Source of the DNA: Paenibacillus xylaniclasticus
GTDB lineage: Bacteria; Bacillota; Bacilli; Paenibacillales; Paenibacillaceae
Direction: 5' to 3'
Length of the DNA: 46,416 nt
Assembly (NCBI RefSeq): GCF_004001065.1
Contig: NZ_BIML01000028.1
Coordinates: forward strand, 1 to 46,416
The notes beneath the pieces were generated by a model. That model searched no databases and had not been told where the DNA came from. It was given only the letters and a program-made list of their open reading frames with translations. Within the stretch, counting starts at the first letter, position 1; the number at the start of each line of letters is the position of its first letter. The translations under genes and the position numbers were made by a program. Shown here one piece after another: positions 18,612 through 26,179 of this stretch.

Positions 18612-18652
18612 ACGAGTCAAACGAGCAAATAGTTCATCATCATTTCTTTGCA

Positions 18653-18687
18653 CAAAAAAAACAGCCGACTCAGAAGCCGGCTGTTTC
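18653..18687 (-). terminator. Terminator of the rpsF-ssb-rpsR operon
   Basis: Minus strand AACAGCCGGC-TTCTGA-GTCGGCTGTT is followed by eight T residues. It begins 12 bases after the rpsR stop. The same hairpin could slow the converging DUF4870 transcript, but the plus side has only a short T-tract. Confidence 0.92.
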
Positions 18688-18698
18688 TGTATACGATC

Positions 18699-18977
18699 CT
18701 ATTCCGTCGTGTACGGAAGCAGAGCGATTTGACGTGCGCGTTTGATCGCTACCGTCAGAAGACGCTGATACTTCGCACTCGTACCCGTCACACGGCGTGG
18801 CAAAATTTTGCCGCGTTCGCTGATGAATTTACGGAGCAGATCGGTGTCCTTGTAATCGATGTGCTTGATTTTGTTAACCGTGAAATAGCACACTTTGCGG
18901 CGCTTGTTACGGCCTTTGCGACCGCCGAATTTACGTTCTGGACGATCTTGTCCTTCTTCGCGTGGCTTGAAGCTCAT
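18699..18977 (-). CDS. rpsR: 30S ribosomal protein S18
   Basis: 92 residues. The S18 core [38 protein letters not shown] and [18 protein letters not shown]-like bases are clear. The basic N-terminal tail ([17 protein letters not shown]) is a little longer than in B. subtilis. It is the last gene of rpsF-ssb-rpsR, 19 bp after ssb; S6 and S18 form a dimer in the small subunit. Confidence 0.97.
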   Translation of the reverse strand: MSFKPREEGQDRPERKFGGRKGRNKRRKVCYFTVNKIKHIDYKDTDLLRKFISERGKILPRRVTGTSAKYQRLLTVAIKRARQIALLPYTTE

Positions 18978-18996
18978 GTTCGAACCATCCTTTCAT

Positions 18997-19500
18997 TTAA
19001 AATGGCAAATCATCTTCCGAAATATCGATTGGTCGTCCGTCATCCGAGAACGGATCCCGGTTGTCGTTCCGTTGGTTTTGACCGGACCGGCCTCCGCCAT
19101 ACGATCCGCCTCCGCCAGCATTGCCGCCGCTATAACCTCCGCCGCTAAATCCGCCTTCTTCGCGCTGAGCCCCACCTTCACGGTTCGACTCCAAGAAACG
19201 AACGTTGTCGGCAATCACTTCTGTTACATAGACGCGTCTGCCTTCGTTGTTCTCATAGTTGCGTACTTGAATACGGCCTTCGACCGCCGTCAAGCGCCCC
19301 TTGCGGAGATAGTTCGCACACGTCTCGGCTAACTGCCGCCACGTGACGATCGGAATAAAGTCGGCTTCGCGTTCGCCCCCGCCACTTGTGAATGGCCGGT
19401 CGACCGCCAGCGTAAACTGCGTTACTGCGACACCAGCAGGCGTATAGCGCAATTCAGGATCACGCGTCAGTCTGCCAATCAGAATCACACGGTTCAACAT
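18997..19500 (-). CDS. ssb: Single-stranded DNA-binding protein
   Basis: 167 residues. The OB fold (1-105) starts [20 protein letters not shown] and includes [12 protein letters not shown] and [18 protein letters not shown] glycine-rich disordered linker (about 110-150, [17 protein letters not shown]) leads to the acidic tip DISEDDLPF, the docking site for replication and repair partners. It lies between rpsF and rpsR as in B. subtilis (ssbA). Confidence 0.97.
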   Translation of the reverse strand: MLNRVILIGRLTRDPELRYTPAGVAVTQFTLAVDRPFTSGGGEREADFIPIVTWRQLAETCANYLRKGRLTAVEGRIQVRNYENNEGRRVYVTEVIADNVRFLESNREGGAQREEGGFSGGGYSGGNAGGGGSYGGGRSGQNQRNDNRDPFSDDGRPIDISEDDLPF

Positions 19501-19538
19501 TGTGGTAACCTCCCAATCGATACCATGCGTTTAATCAA

Positions 19539-19826
19539 TTAAGCAACATCTTTAACGATGAGCGTACGGATGACTTCATCCGCAATCTTCATGACGCGAT
19601 CAAGCTCAGCGATAACTTCAACCGGAGCGGAGAAGTTTACGAGAACATAGATACCGTCACGTGCTTTGTTGATCTCATACGCAAGACGGCGCTTACCGAT
19701 GATGTCAGTTTTCTCGATCTCACCGCCGCCGTTCGTGATGATTGCGTTGAATTTATCAACGATGGCTTGAACATTCTCTTGTTCCACATCCGAACGAAGG
19801 ATGTACATCACTTCGTATTTGCGCAT
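19539..19826 (-). CDS. rpsF: 30S ribosomal protein S6
   Basis: 95 residues with the S6 signature: MRKYEVMYILRSDVEQE, the loop GEIEKTDIIGKRRLAYEI and IRTLIVKDVA at the C terminus. A strong AGGAGGTG precedes the ATG. It is the first gene of the rpsF-ssb-rpsR operon; a hairpin-containing leader of about 70 nt lies upstream. Confidence 0.97.
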   Translation of the reverse strand: MRKYEVMYILRSDVEQENVQAIVDKFNAIITNGGGEIEKTDIIGKRRLAYEINKARDGIYVLVNFSAPVEVIAELDRVMKIADEVIRTLIVKDVA

Positions 19827-19897
19827 TTCGATTCACCTCCTCTTGGACTAAAACGGCCCCTATAAAAGGAGCAAGGAGCGAGCGCTAACTCGCATAC
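19827..19897 (-). promoter_or_regulatory. rpsF leader, possible S6:S18-binding region
   Basis: The ~70-nt leader has a GCGAG-TTAGCG-CTCGC hairpin and a CTCCTTTTATAGGGGCCG segment. Many bacteria carry an S6:S18-binding leader with a CCG box in front of rpsF. A CCG is present next to a stem here, but I cannot show that the fold matches. Confidence 0.25.
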
Positions 19898-19903
19898 CAT
19901 ATT

Positions 19904-19932
19904 ACTATACCAAAACGTATCGCCTATGGCAA
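19904..19932 (-). promoter_or_regulatory. Sigma-A promoter of rpsF-ssb-rpsR
   Basis: Minus strand TTGCCA (19932-19927), a 17-bp spacer, TATAGT (19909-19904). Initiation near 19897 gives a ~70-nt leader. Confidence 0.65.
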
Positions 19933-20056
19933 GCGCCGACCGATAGCCGAATTCTGCCTCACATGCGTTCCTTCCATACAGCGCACACTAGGGCAGAAGC
20001 GCTGTTCGTTGCTCGCGCTTCGTACGAATAATGACCATCATACAGGAGGAATCGAT

Positions 20057-20242
20057 ATGGGTGAATGGACTTTATTCTCGCCTGGCGACAAAGCGCCTAA
20101 TGACGGCACCTACATTGAGGATGGCGTCAACTCGTTTCATATGGGCATCAACAATCCGCAAAAAATTAAATTGCGCAAGGGGCAGCGTTTTCCCGAAACG
20201 ACCAATCATGAGCGCAAGTGGAAGAGACTTCCTAAGCAATAA
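20057..20242 (+). CDS. yjzC: YjzC-like small protein
   Basis: 61 residues: MGEWTLFSPGDKAPNDGTYI at the start, HMGINNPQKIKLRKGQRFPE in the middle and a basic C terminus KWKRLPKQ. This matches the YjzC-like family of Bacillales, whose function is unknown. CAGGAGGAATCGAT ahead of the ATG is a strong ribosome binding site, so the internal ATG at 20057 is preferred over the frame start at 20009. It stands alone on the plus strand, and the group II intron remnant starts 45 bp downstream. Confidence 0.85.
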   Translation: MGEWTLFSPGDKAPNDGTYIEDGVNSFHMGINNPQKIKLRKGQRFPETTNHERKWKRLPKQ

Positions 20243-20287
20243 CAATCTCTATTCGAAAATTTAATGATCGATGCATAAACCGGATGC

Positions 20288-20540
20288 GTGCGGCGCATCA
20301 TACTATCGACGGCGAAATGAGAGGTGCAAGTCCATTGAACCCGATAAGCAGGTACAAGGAATTGTGAAGAAATAAGACCACGAATGAATAGAAGCGAGGG
20401 GTTGTGCCAAAGACTACCGTCTGTAACACCATCGGAGTTTCATTGCGCTGCAAGGCGTCGGATGAAAACGACGAATTCTGCCGCGAATTCGTAACGATGA
20501 TCCGAAGTTTCTGTCAGAAGTAGTGATCTGTTTCATCCCA
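20288..20540 (+). mobile_element. Group II intron 5' fragment (domain I remnant)
   Basis: The stretch opens with GTGCGG, matching the GUGYG 5' end of group II introns, and soon has GAAATGAGAGGTGCAAGTCC, a phrase typical of domain I of bacterial group II introns. It goes on with structured, non-coding sequence, including a hairpin ACGAATTC-TGCCGC-GAATTCGT (20471-20492) enclosed by CGGAT/ATCCG (20459-20504). No reverse transcriptase/maturase frame, no domain V hairpin and no 3' end are found before the terminator at 20554, so this is a truncated and presumably dead copy. The right boundary is approximate. The identification rests on recalled family sequence, not a search. Confidence 0.6.
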
Positions 20541-20553
20541 TCAAATTGCCGTC

Positions 20554-20578
20554 AAAGGAGCCCTCGGGCTCCTTTTTT
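20554..20578 (+). terminator. Intrinsic terminator after the intron remnant
   Basis: AAAGGAGCC-CTCG-GGCTCCTTT followed by a T-run. It is oriented to end plus-strand transcripts from yjzC. Confidence 0.85.
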
Positions 20579-20879
20579 AATGGGTTGCTTCTCATTACCT
20601 CACTGCGTTCTTCGCTCCTGATGCTCATGTTCCACTCCGCTTCCGCTATCCCGACGTTCGTTTTCTCGTTGTTGCTTTACCCTTCTCTTCTGCATCTATC
20701 CTCTGCAATCACATACACAAACACATCATATTTAAATTTATCGTTCTCACTATTTATCTCAACGTGTAGTAACAAATGAAGTTAATCTTTCTCAAGCTGA
20801 ACAGGGATAATCGAAGGATCATCAATGGGCGGGGACGGTTGCGGGCGTTCGAATTAAGGATGCGGATGCTCGGTGGGAC

Positions 20880-21020
20880 TAGGGAGCGTTAGCGTGGAGC
20901 TTTGCCGCGACAGCGGCATGAGCGGGCGGACGGGATGCAGTAGATGAGGTGTGACTTCGCGGTGTCCAGAGGGCGCGAGCCCTTTGAGGCCCTCCCTTGC
21001 AGGGAGGGTTTGGGTGGGTA
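20880..21020. repeat. GC-rich element with three perfect hairpins
   Basis: Three hairpins lie in a row: TGCCGC-GACA-GCGGCA (20903-20918), AGGGC-GCGA-GCCCT (20970-20983, GNRA-type loop) and CCCTCCCT-TGC-AGGGAGGG (20990-21008), the last followed by TTTGGGTGGGTAG. The composition differs sharply from the T/C-rich sequence just before it (20580-20820), in which I see no feature. It looks like a dispersed intergenic repeat. The 65-aa minus-strand frame across it is unlikely to be a gene. Confidence 0.45.
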
Positions 21021-21033
21021 GAATTGCAGAAAA

Positions 21034-21070
21034 ATAAAAAACGGCCCTCAATCAATAATCGAGAACCGTT
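21034..21070 (-). terminator. Probable terminator of tRNA-Ser
   Basis: Minus strand AACGG...CCGTT imperfect hairpin (AACGGTTCTCGAT pairing with ATTGAGGGCCGTT) followed by TTTTTTATTTTT. It begins 14 bases after the tRNA 3' end. Confidence 0.75.
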
Positions 21071-21083
21071 AATCGCTTATGTA

Positions 21084-21174
21084 TGGCGGAGAAGGTGGGA
21101 TTCGAACCCACGCACGCTGTGACACGCCTAGCTGATTTCGAGTCAGCCCCCTTGGACCACTTGGGTACCTCTCC
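21084..21174 (-). tRNA. tRNA-Ser (anticodon CGA)
   Basis: On the minus strand GGAGAGG and CCTTCTCC form the acceptor stem. The anticodon arm is GCTGA-CTCGAAA-TCAGC, so the anticodon is CGA (reads UCG). The long variable arm (AGGCGTGTCACAGCGTGC) is typical of serine tRNAs, and GTGGGTTCGAATCCCAC is the T arm. The 3' CCA is encoded (21086-21084) after discriminator G. Confidence 0.96.
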
Positions 21175-21192
21175 GTGGTGAAGACAAGATTT

Positions 21193-21221
21193 ATTCTAAC
21201 ACACGGCAATACCCGATGCAA
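21193..21221 (-). promoter_or_regulatory. Promoter of tRNA-Ser
   Basis: Minus strand TTGCAT (21221-21216), a 17-bp spacer, TAGAAT (21198-21193), ending 18 bp before the mature tRNA 5' end. Confidence 0.65.
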
Positions 21222-21264
21222 GTCTTTTTAAATTGTCAGAATTATATTAATTCTTCCCGCTTAT

Positions 21265-21504
21265 TTACTCGTTCGACTGCGCTTCAATGCCATTCGACTG
21301 CTGATCAGCTTCCTCTTTAGAGCGAAGCACTTTCTTCAGGTTTTTCTCGAACTTGGCCCGTGGCACCAGCACACTATGCTTACAGCCGACGCACTTGATC
21401 CGGATATCCATACCCATTCGAATGATCTCCATTTCGTTCGTGCCGCATGGATGCTGTTTCTTCATCTGTACGATATCACCTAACTGGAATACTTTTCGTT
21501 CCAT
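21265..21504 (-). CDS. yyzM: DUF951 family protein (YyzM-like)
   Basis: 79 residues. The DUF951 core is intact: FQLGDIVQMKKQHPCGTNEME, then IRMGMDIRIKCVGCKHSVLVPR, with Cys in HPCG and in CVGC that suggest a small zinc-binding fold. The C-terminal tail (KEEADQQSNGIEAQSNE) is longer and more polar than in B. subtilis YyzM. The function is unknown. AGGAGGTACAAGA precedes the ATG. It follows the MscS gene by 18 bp and is likely cotranscribed. Confidence 0.88.
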   Translation of the reverse strand: MERKVFQLGDIVQMKKQHPCGTNEMEIIRMGMDIRIKCVGCKHSVLVPRAKFEKNLKKVLRSKEEADQQSNGIEAQSNE

Positions 21505-21522
21505 TCTTGTACCTCCTCTCTT

Positions 21523-22374
21523 CTAAGGCCGCTGATAAGCAACTAATTTCGGATACGGCAGCTCGATTTTATGTTCCTCAAACGCCTTCTTTATGACCGT
21601 ATTTAATGCCCTTGAAACGGGAGCTTGCATATTCGGCATACATTCCACCGTCACGCGAAGCGTAACCTGTGAAGGACCGAGTGTCTGAACGCCGAGCACC
21701 TGCGGCACTCCTACCGCGTATTCCAACTGCAGCGACTCCTGAGATACGACCTCTTTCATAATCGTTATTGCCCGGTCGATATCTTCTTCATAAGCGATAG
21801 CGACATCGACGAACGCAACAGCATTATTTACCGAGAAGTTCGTCACCTCATTAATCATTCCGTTCGGAATGATGTGCAGCTCACCCGTCCAGCTCTTAAT
21901 TCTTGTCGTACGCAAACCGATCATTTCGACCGTCCCCTTGAACGATCCAGTCTGAATAACGTCCCCAACCGCAAATTGATCCTCCAAAATAATAAAGAAG
22001 CCCGTAATTACATCCTTCACCAGGCTTTGTGCACCAAAGCCAATCGCCAGACTAACGACGCCTGCCCCTGCCAATAATGGCGCCAAATTCACATTAAACT
22101 CCGCCAATATGAGCAAGGCCCCTACAAAATAAATCAAGTATGTCGCTACATTTTTTAATAATTTGCCTACCGTCAGAACGCGTCGGGTATGATTGGCTCG
22201 CTTCATCTCTCGGTCAATCATCATACGGTCAATGGACTTATGAATAACAAACTCAACGATTCTGCCGATCAGCAGAATTGCAATGATACGAACGGCTGCA
22301 ATCCCGACCGTTTTCCACATCACCCCGCTCGTTATCCAGTCACTGAAGTCATTCCACACGGTATGTAAGTCCAT
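21523..22374 (-). CDS. MscS family mechanosensitive channel
   Basis: About 283 residues. Three N-terminal hydrophobic segments (WKTVGIAAVRIIAILLIG, ATYLIYFVGALLILAEF, LLAGAGVVSLAIGFGAQ) end in the pore helix and the hallmark GFGAQSLVKDVITGFFIILEDQF. The beta and C-terminal domains follow (GTVEMIGLRTTRIKSW, HIIPNGMI). Such channels release solutes on hypo-osmotic shock. The start at 22374 has AAAGGCGGG upstream; a GTG at 22392 is possible. It lies between DUF3343 and yyzM. Confidence 0.92.
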   Translation of the reverse strand: MDLHTVWNDFSDWITSGVMWKTVGIAAVRIIAILLIGRIVEFVIHKSIDRMMIDREMKRANHTRRVLTVGKLLKNVATYLIYFVGALLILAEFNVNLAPLLAGAGVVSLAIGFGAQSLVKDVITGFFIILEDQFAVGDVIQTGSFKGTVEMIGLRTTRIKSWTGELHIIPNGMINEVTNFSVNNAVAFVDVAIAYEEDIDRAITIMKEVVSQESLQLEYAVGVPQVLGVQTLGPSQVTLRVTVECMPNMQAPVSRALNTVIKKAFEEHKIELPYPKLVAYQRP

Positions 22375-22425
22375 AATATACCCGCCTTTCACTTTCGCCT
22401 ATCTATGTACACAGCCAATTTCCCT

Positions 22426-22680
22426 TCACCTCAGCCGATCCACCTGCTCGAATTGCCCATCCAACTCACGAAATAGTCCTCGTATCTCAACCTTCTCGGT
22501 TTCGATAACATCCCATACACGCGCTTCATCCTCATCCGGAAACCGGATAGACAAAGCGCACCCTGCCGTGATCTGCTTAGGGGTCGGACATAGATCAATC
22601 TCTATCTCGATATATTCTAGCAGCATCTCCATCCGCAGCGCCTGCTGAGTGGAATCGAATGCAATTAGCATGCCCAACAA
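22426..22680 (-). CDS. DUF3343 putative Se/S carrier protein
   Basis: 84 residues: MLGMLIAFDSTQQALRMEML, then IDLCPTPKQITAGCALSIRF with two cysteines (about 31 and 41), then a charged C terminus. The family has been described as a putative selenium/sulphur carrier (PF11823), based on gene association with cysteine desulfurase-like and selenium genes. Here a cysteine desulfurase-like gene lies 1.3 kb away on the same strand, past yyaC and DUF4446. The function is not proven. Confidence 0.8.
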   Translation of the reverse strand: MLGMLIAFDSTQQALRMEMLLEYIEIEIDLCPTPKQITAGCALSIRFPDEDEARVWDVIETEKVEIRGLFRELDGQFEQVDRLR

Positions 22681-22771
22681 CTCCTGTACATTGTGCGGTT
22701 AACCATTTGTCCTACCATTTATCAATTTCTAATTGAAATTCATTGCAAATGCCTAATTTCACCAAGACTAC

Positions 22772-22800
22772 AAGTATAAAATGGTTGTCCTAACCATATA
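22772..22800 (+). promoter_or_regulatory. Possible forespore-type promoter of yyaC
   Basis: GTATA followed about 16 bases later by CATATACTA loosely fits sigma-F/G promoters (GYATA and CATnnTA-like). yyaC is forespore-expressed in B. subtilis. The match is weak. Confidence 0.25.
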
Positions 22801-22834
22801 CTAGTATTACATTACGAGAGGCGGAGGGGATAGT

Positions 22835-23425
22835 ATGAAGCTGTCGTCGTTGTATGAGTCGCCCTTAAAGGTGCCCTATCAAGAGCCCAATGTATCCGGC
22901 ATACTCACGAATCGTCTGACCGTTCTACTGAATGGACTGTCCGGCAATCAACGTCTTATTGTCGTATGCGTCGGAACCGACCGTTCAACTGGCGACTCGC
23001 TCGGTCCGCTGATCGGTACAACGCTTGCGAAATACAGAAGCACTCACTTTGAATTATATGGCACATTAGAGGAGCCGGTCCACGCCATGAACCTTGAGGA
23101 AACGCTCAACATCATTCACCGGCACAATCATAATCCTTTCATCATCGGCATCGATGCTTGTCTTGGACAAGTTGCAAGCGTTGGCAATATTCAAGTCGGC
23201 ATCGGACCGGTAAGGCCCGGCGCCGGCGTGAATAAGCAACTTCCTCCTGTCGGGGATATACACATTACCGGCATTGTAAATGTCGGAGGTTTTATGGAAT
23301 ATTTCGTTCTTCAAAATACTCGTCTTCATCTTGTTATGCGGATGGCTGACGTTATAGCCCACAGCTTATTCTCCGCTATTATGAACTGCCGAACGACAAC
23401 TAGGCCTGCTGCAACGCCAGACTAA
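22835..23425 (+). CDS. yyaC: Spore protease YyaC
   Basis: 196 residues, DUF1256/YyaC family, related to germination protease-like folds. Motifs are VCVGTDRSTGDSLGPLIGT (about 45-62), YGTLEEPVHAMNLEETL, GIDACLG and VGDIHITGIVNVGG. AGGCGGAGGGG precedes the ATG. It is found in spore formers; the exact role is unknown. It is plus-strand and head-on to replication, and its last 26 bases overlap the 3' end of the convergent DUF4446 gene. Confidence 0.92.
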   Translation: MKLSSLYESPLKVPYQEPNVSGILTNRLTVLLNGLSGNQRLIVVCVGTDRSTGDSLGPLIGTTLAKYRSTHFELYGTLEEPVHAMNLEETLNIIHRHNHNPFIIGIDACLGQVASVGNIQVGIGPVRPGAGVNKQLPPVGDIHITGIVNVGGFMEYFVLQNTRLHLVMRMADVIAHSLFSAIMNCRTTTRPAATPD

Positions 23426-23888
23426 CCGCCTTCTTCTCTTCCGGCGTAAGCGGATAAGGAGAGTTCCCTTTCTCGAGCGGTTTCGCATACACATACGTAT
23501 CCTCACGGCTGTGGAGACCGCTCAATACGATTCCATCCTGCGAATCATTAATAATTGCAAGCGAGAAGCTAAGATCACTACCCTGCTCGGAAAATGCGTT
23601 ATAACGGTGTACTGCTACTTTACCACATGTCTGGCTTAAAGCTTTGGCAAGAAGCTCCTGCGTTTTGTTGTGCTGTGTCAATTGTTCCTTATGATCGGTC
23701 AGTTGCTGCTTCATTTCGGCTAATATTTCTTCCAGGTTCGCTACTCCCGTTTGCCCCATCGCTGCTACATATTGTTTTCTAAGTTTTTTGAGCCGCGCTC
23801 CAATTATCGCCATCCATATGATCATGATGACCAACACAACCGCTAATACGACAACCGTTAATTCTAGTGGTGATAGTGCTTCATTCAT
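23400..23888 (-). CDS. DUF4446 family membrane protein
   Basis: 162 residues. One N-terminal transmembrane helix (LTVVVLAVVLVIMIIWMAII), a coiled-coil-like stretch (NLEEILAEMKQQLTDHKEQLTQHN), and the DUF4446 domain (VAVHRYNAFSEQGSDLSFSLAIIND, DGIVLSGLHSREDTYVYAKPL, LTPEEKKAV). The function is unknown, but the family is regularly found next to soj/spo0J in Firmicutes. It overlaps yyaC tail to tail. Confidence 0.9.
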   Translation of the reverse strand: MNEALSPLELTVVVLAVVLVIMIIWMAIIGARLKKLRKQYVAAMGQTGVANLEEILAEMKQQLTDHKEQLTQHNKTQELLAKALSQTCGKVAVHRYNAFSEQGSDLSFSLAIINDSQDGIVLSGLHSREDTYVYAKPLEKGNSPYPLTPEEKKAVSLALQQA

Positions 23889-24010
23889 TCCCTTTCCGCT
23901 CCCCCATTGCTTTGCTCCAACTGGCTATACTTTCATGTTCATTATTTATCGTCGTAACGTTCCTGCCGCCTCGACCATTATATGTACCTATAGCCGAGCT
24001 TTATTCCACA

Positions 24011-25180
24011 TTATTGATTTGGATAATGCTCTCGAATTTCCCGCATTGCGTCTACAATTGCTTTCACATCATCTTCTGTCGTGAAGCAGCCCACACTCGC
24101 TCTAACGGCTCCTATATCAATTGTTCCTGCAGAAGCATGTGCCAGAGGAGTACAATGGTATCCTGCCCGTACCGCAATCCGATAATGCTGATCTAGAATA
24201 AACGATAGCTCGGATGCATCCGCTCCCGCCAAATTGAATGATACGATGCCGGTACGCTGCTCTCCAAGGGGCGGACCAAGAATCGTTATTCCCGGTATGG
24301 AGGACAAGCCCTCCATCATCAGTTGTGTCAGACGCCATTCCTTAGTATGGATTGTTTCAACGGTCTCATGCAAAATGTAGCTGACACCTGCGGCAAGACC
24401 TGCTAATCCCGGTGTATTCGGCGTCCCAGCTTCATACCGGTCTGGACGCACATTCGGCTGCTCCGGCGCCTCGGATTGGCTGCCTGTACCGCCATGCAGC
24501 AGCGGTGTTAGCTCCAGGTCTGGATGAATATATAGCCCTCCCGTTCCTTGTGGCCCTAACAGCCCCTTATGGCCTGGAAATGCAAGCATATCAATCCCCA
24601 TTGCGCCCACATCAATTGGCAATATTCCCGCACTTTGCGCTGCATCGACAAGCAGCTTAACCCCGTGTTTTCGGCAAATGACTCCTATATCCGCTACCGG
24701 CGTAATCGAGCCGAGCAGATTCGAGCTGTGGTTCACAATAACTAAGGTCGTTGCCGGAACGATAGCCTCCTCAATTCGCTTCGGCTCAATATGTCCCGTT
24801 AGATCCGCATCAATGTAAGTCACATTTATTCCAATCGCCTGCTTCAAATATTCCAAAGGTCTGCGTACAGAGTTATGCTCCACCGCCGTTGAAATAACAT
24901 GATCGCCCGGCCTCAAAAACCCTTTAATCGCTAGATTAAGCGCGGTAGTCGTGTTAAGCGAGAATGCAATATCATTCGGATTGCCGATTCGGAACAGCTT
25001 CGCCAATTGCTTACGCGCCTGAAATATATGGCGGCTCGACTTTACCGCCATCGCATGACTGCCCCTCCCCGGATTAGCGGTATCATATAGCATCGCATCT
25101 CTGACCGCGTCAATAACGGCTGGCGGCTTCGGCCACGACGTCGCCGCATGATCCAAATAAATGACCGACTGCTGCTCCAT
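24011..25180 (-). CDS. Cysteine desulfurase-like class V aminotransferase
   Basis: About 389 residues, PLP-dependent. MEQQSVIYLDHAATSWPKPP at the start, VEHNSVRRPLEYL, VDAAQSAGILPID and FPGHKGLLGPQG (Lys for PLP) are present. The catalytic cysteine region reads RAGYHCTPLAHAS near the C terminus. This is the EGC/CsdB-like group rather than IscS or SufS. The ATG at 25180 has GAGGGG 7-8 bases upstream; the longer frame gives an unlikely N terminus. It may supply sulphur or selenium to the DUF3343 protein nearby. Confidence 0.88.
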   Translation of the reverse strand: MEQQSVIYLDHAATSWPKPPAVIDAVRDAMLYDTANPGRGSHAMAVKSSRHIFQARKQLAKLFRIGNPNDIAFSLNTTTALNLAIKGFLRPGDHVISTAVEHNSVRRPLEYLKQAIGINVTYIDADLTGHIEPKRIEEAIVPATTLVIVNHSSNLLGSITPVADIGVICRKHGVKLLVDAAQSAGILPIDVGAMGIDMLAFPGHKGLLGPQGTGGLYIHPDLELTPLLHGGTGSQSEAPEQPNVRPDRYEAGTPNTPGLAGLAAGVSYILHETVETIHTKEWRLTQLMMEGLSSIPGITILGPPLGEQRTGIVSFNLAGADASELSFILDQHYRIAVRAGYHCTPLAHASAGTIDIGAVRASVGCFTTEDDVKAIVDAMREIREHYPNQ

Positions 25181-25330
25181 AAGAGTCCCCTCTTCCGCAT
25201 CATAACTTATTTCCGAACCAGCTGCGCACCCCAAAAACGCCAACAATAGCATACCCGCGCCAACTATCCCGTTCAGGAATATTATAGCTCAGGCATGCTA
25301 TCGCTGGTGTTTACTGCTATAAATCATCCG

Positions 25331-26179
25331 TTATGCTAACTGCTGCAGAAGCTCCAACAACCGCTCCAAATCTTGCTTATTGTAATATAACAGCTCGATA
25401 CGACCTTTATCCTTCTGCTGTTTCACACGAACGGTGGTCTTAAAGCGATCACGCAGCGATTCTTCTACGCTTTCAATATATGGATCGCGTTTTTTCTGCC
25501 GTGTCTTCTCCTTCTCCGGCTGCTTCTCCGGCTGTTTCTGGATCGCAGCTTCAAGCTCCCGTACACTCCACTCGTGCTCAATTGTCAGGCGAGCAAACTC
25601 CAGCTGCTGCTTCGGATCTTTAATACCGACAATCGCGCGTGCATGCCCCATTGATAATGTTCCACGTGAAACATCTTCCTTAATGCTTGTCGGAAGAGTC
25701 AGCAGCCTTAGAAAGTTAGCAATGTGGGAACGGGACTTTCCAACCTTCATCGACAGCTCCTCTTGCGTTAATTCGAACTTGTCCATCAGTGCTTGATAAG
25801 CAATCGCTGTTTCGATCGCATTCAAGTCCTCACGCTGCAAGTTCTCAATTAACGCAATCTCCATGACCTGTTGATCCGTGAATGTTCGAACAACTGCCGG
25901 AATCGACGTATTGCCGCACAGCTGGGACGCCCGAAACCGCCGTTCACCCGCAATTATCTCATAACCTTTCAGTACCGTGCGAACAATAATCGGCTGTATG
26001 ACCCCATGCTGCTTGATCGACTCGGCTAATTCTTTAATCGAATCCTCATCGAACGTCTTACGCGGCTGATAAGGGTTCGGACGCAGCTGCGATAATGGAA
26101 CTTCAATGACTTTATCGTCATCCTTAACCGATAGTGATGGAATCAGTGCATCAAGACCTCTACCTAGCCGCTTGCTCAT
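25331..26179 (-). CDS. spo0J: Chromosome partitioning protein Spo0J (ParB)
   Basis: 282 residues. The ParB N-terminal CTP-binding domain has PYQPRKTFDEDSIKELAESI and GERRFRASQL; the HTH has LTQEELSMKVGKSRSHIANFLRLL; the C-terminal domain mediates dimerisation. It loads at parS and slides as a CTP clamp, recruiting SMC. It overlaps soj by 20 bp and carries its own parS (25658-25673) inside the gene, as in B. subtilis. Confidence 0.96.
   Translation of the reverse strand: MSKRLGRGLDALIPSLSVKDDDKVIEVPLSQLRPNPYQPRKTFDEDSIKELAESIKQHGVIQPIIVRTVLKGYEIIAGERRFRASQLCGNTSIPAVVRTFTDQQVMEIALIENLQREDLNAIETAIAYQALMDKFELTQEELSMKVGKSRSHIANFLRLLTLPTSIKEDVSRGTLSMGHARAIVGIKDPKQQLEFARLTIEHEWSVRELEAAIQKQPEKQPEKEKTRQKKRDPYIESVEESLRDRFKTTVRVKQQKDKGRIELLYYNKQDLERLLELLQQLA
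25658..25673. promoter_or_regulatory. parS site inside spo0J
   Basis: TGTTCCACGTGAAACA, one base from the perfect palindrome TGTTTCACGTGAAACA. It matches the site found inside spo0J of B. subtilis. Confidence 0.95.

Noticed and set aside
20546-20779. 77-aa plus-strand frame
   Set aside because: It begins at the terminator hairpin, lacks a ribosome binding site and is low-complexity Ser/Leu.
20854-21051. 65-aa minus-strand frame (TLPAREGLKGLAPSGHRE)
   Set aside because: It covers the GC-rich hairpin repeat; such frames across dispersed repeats are usually spurious.
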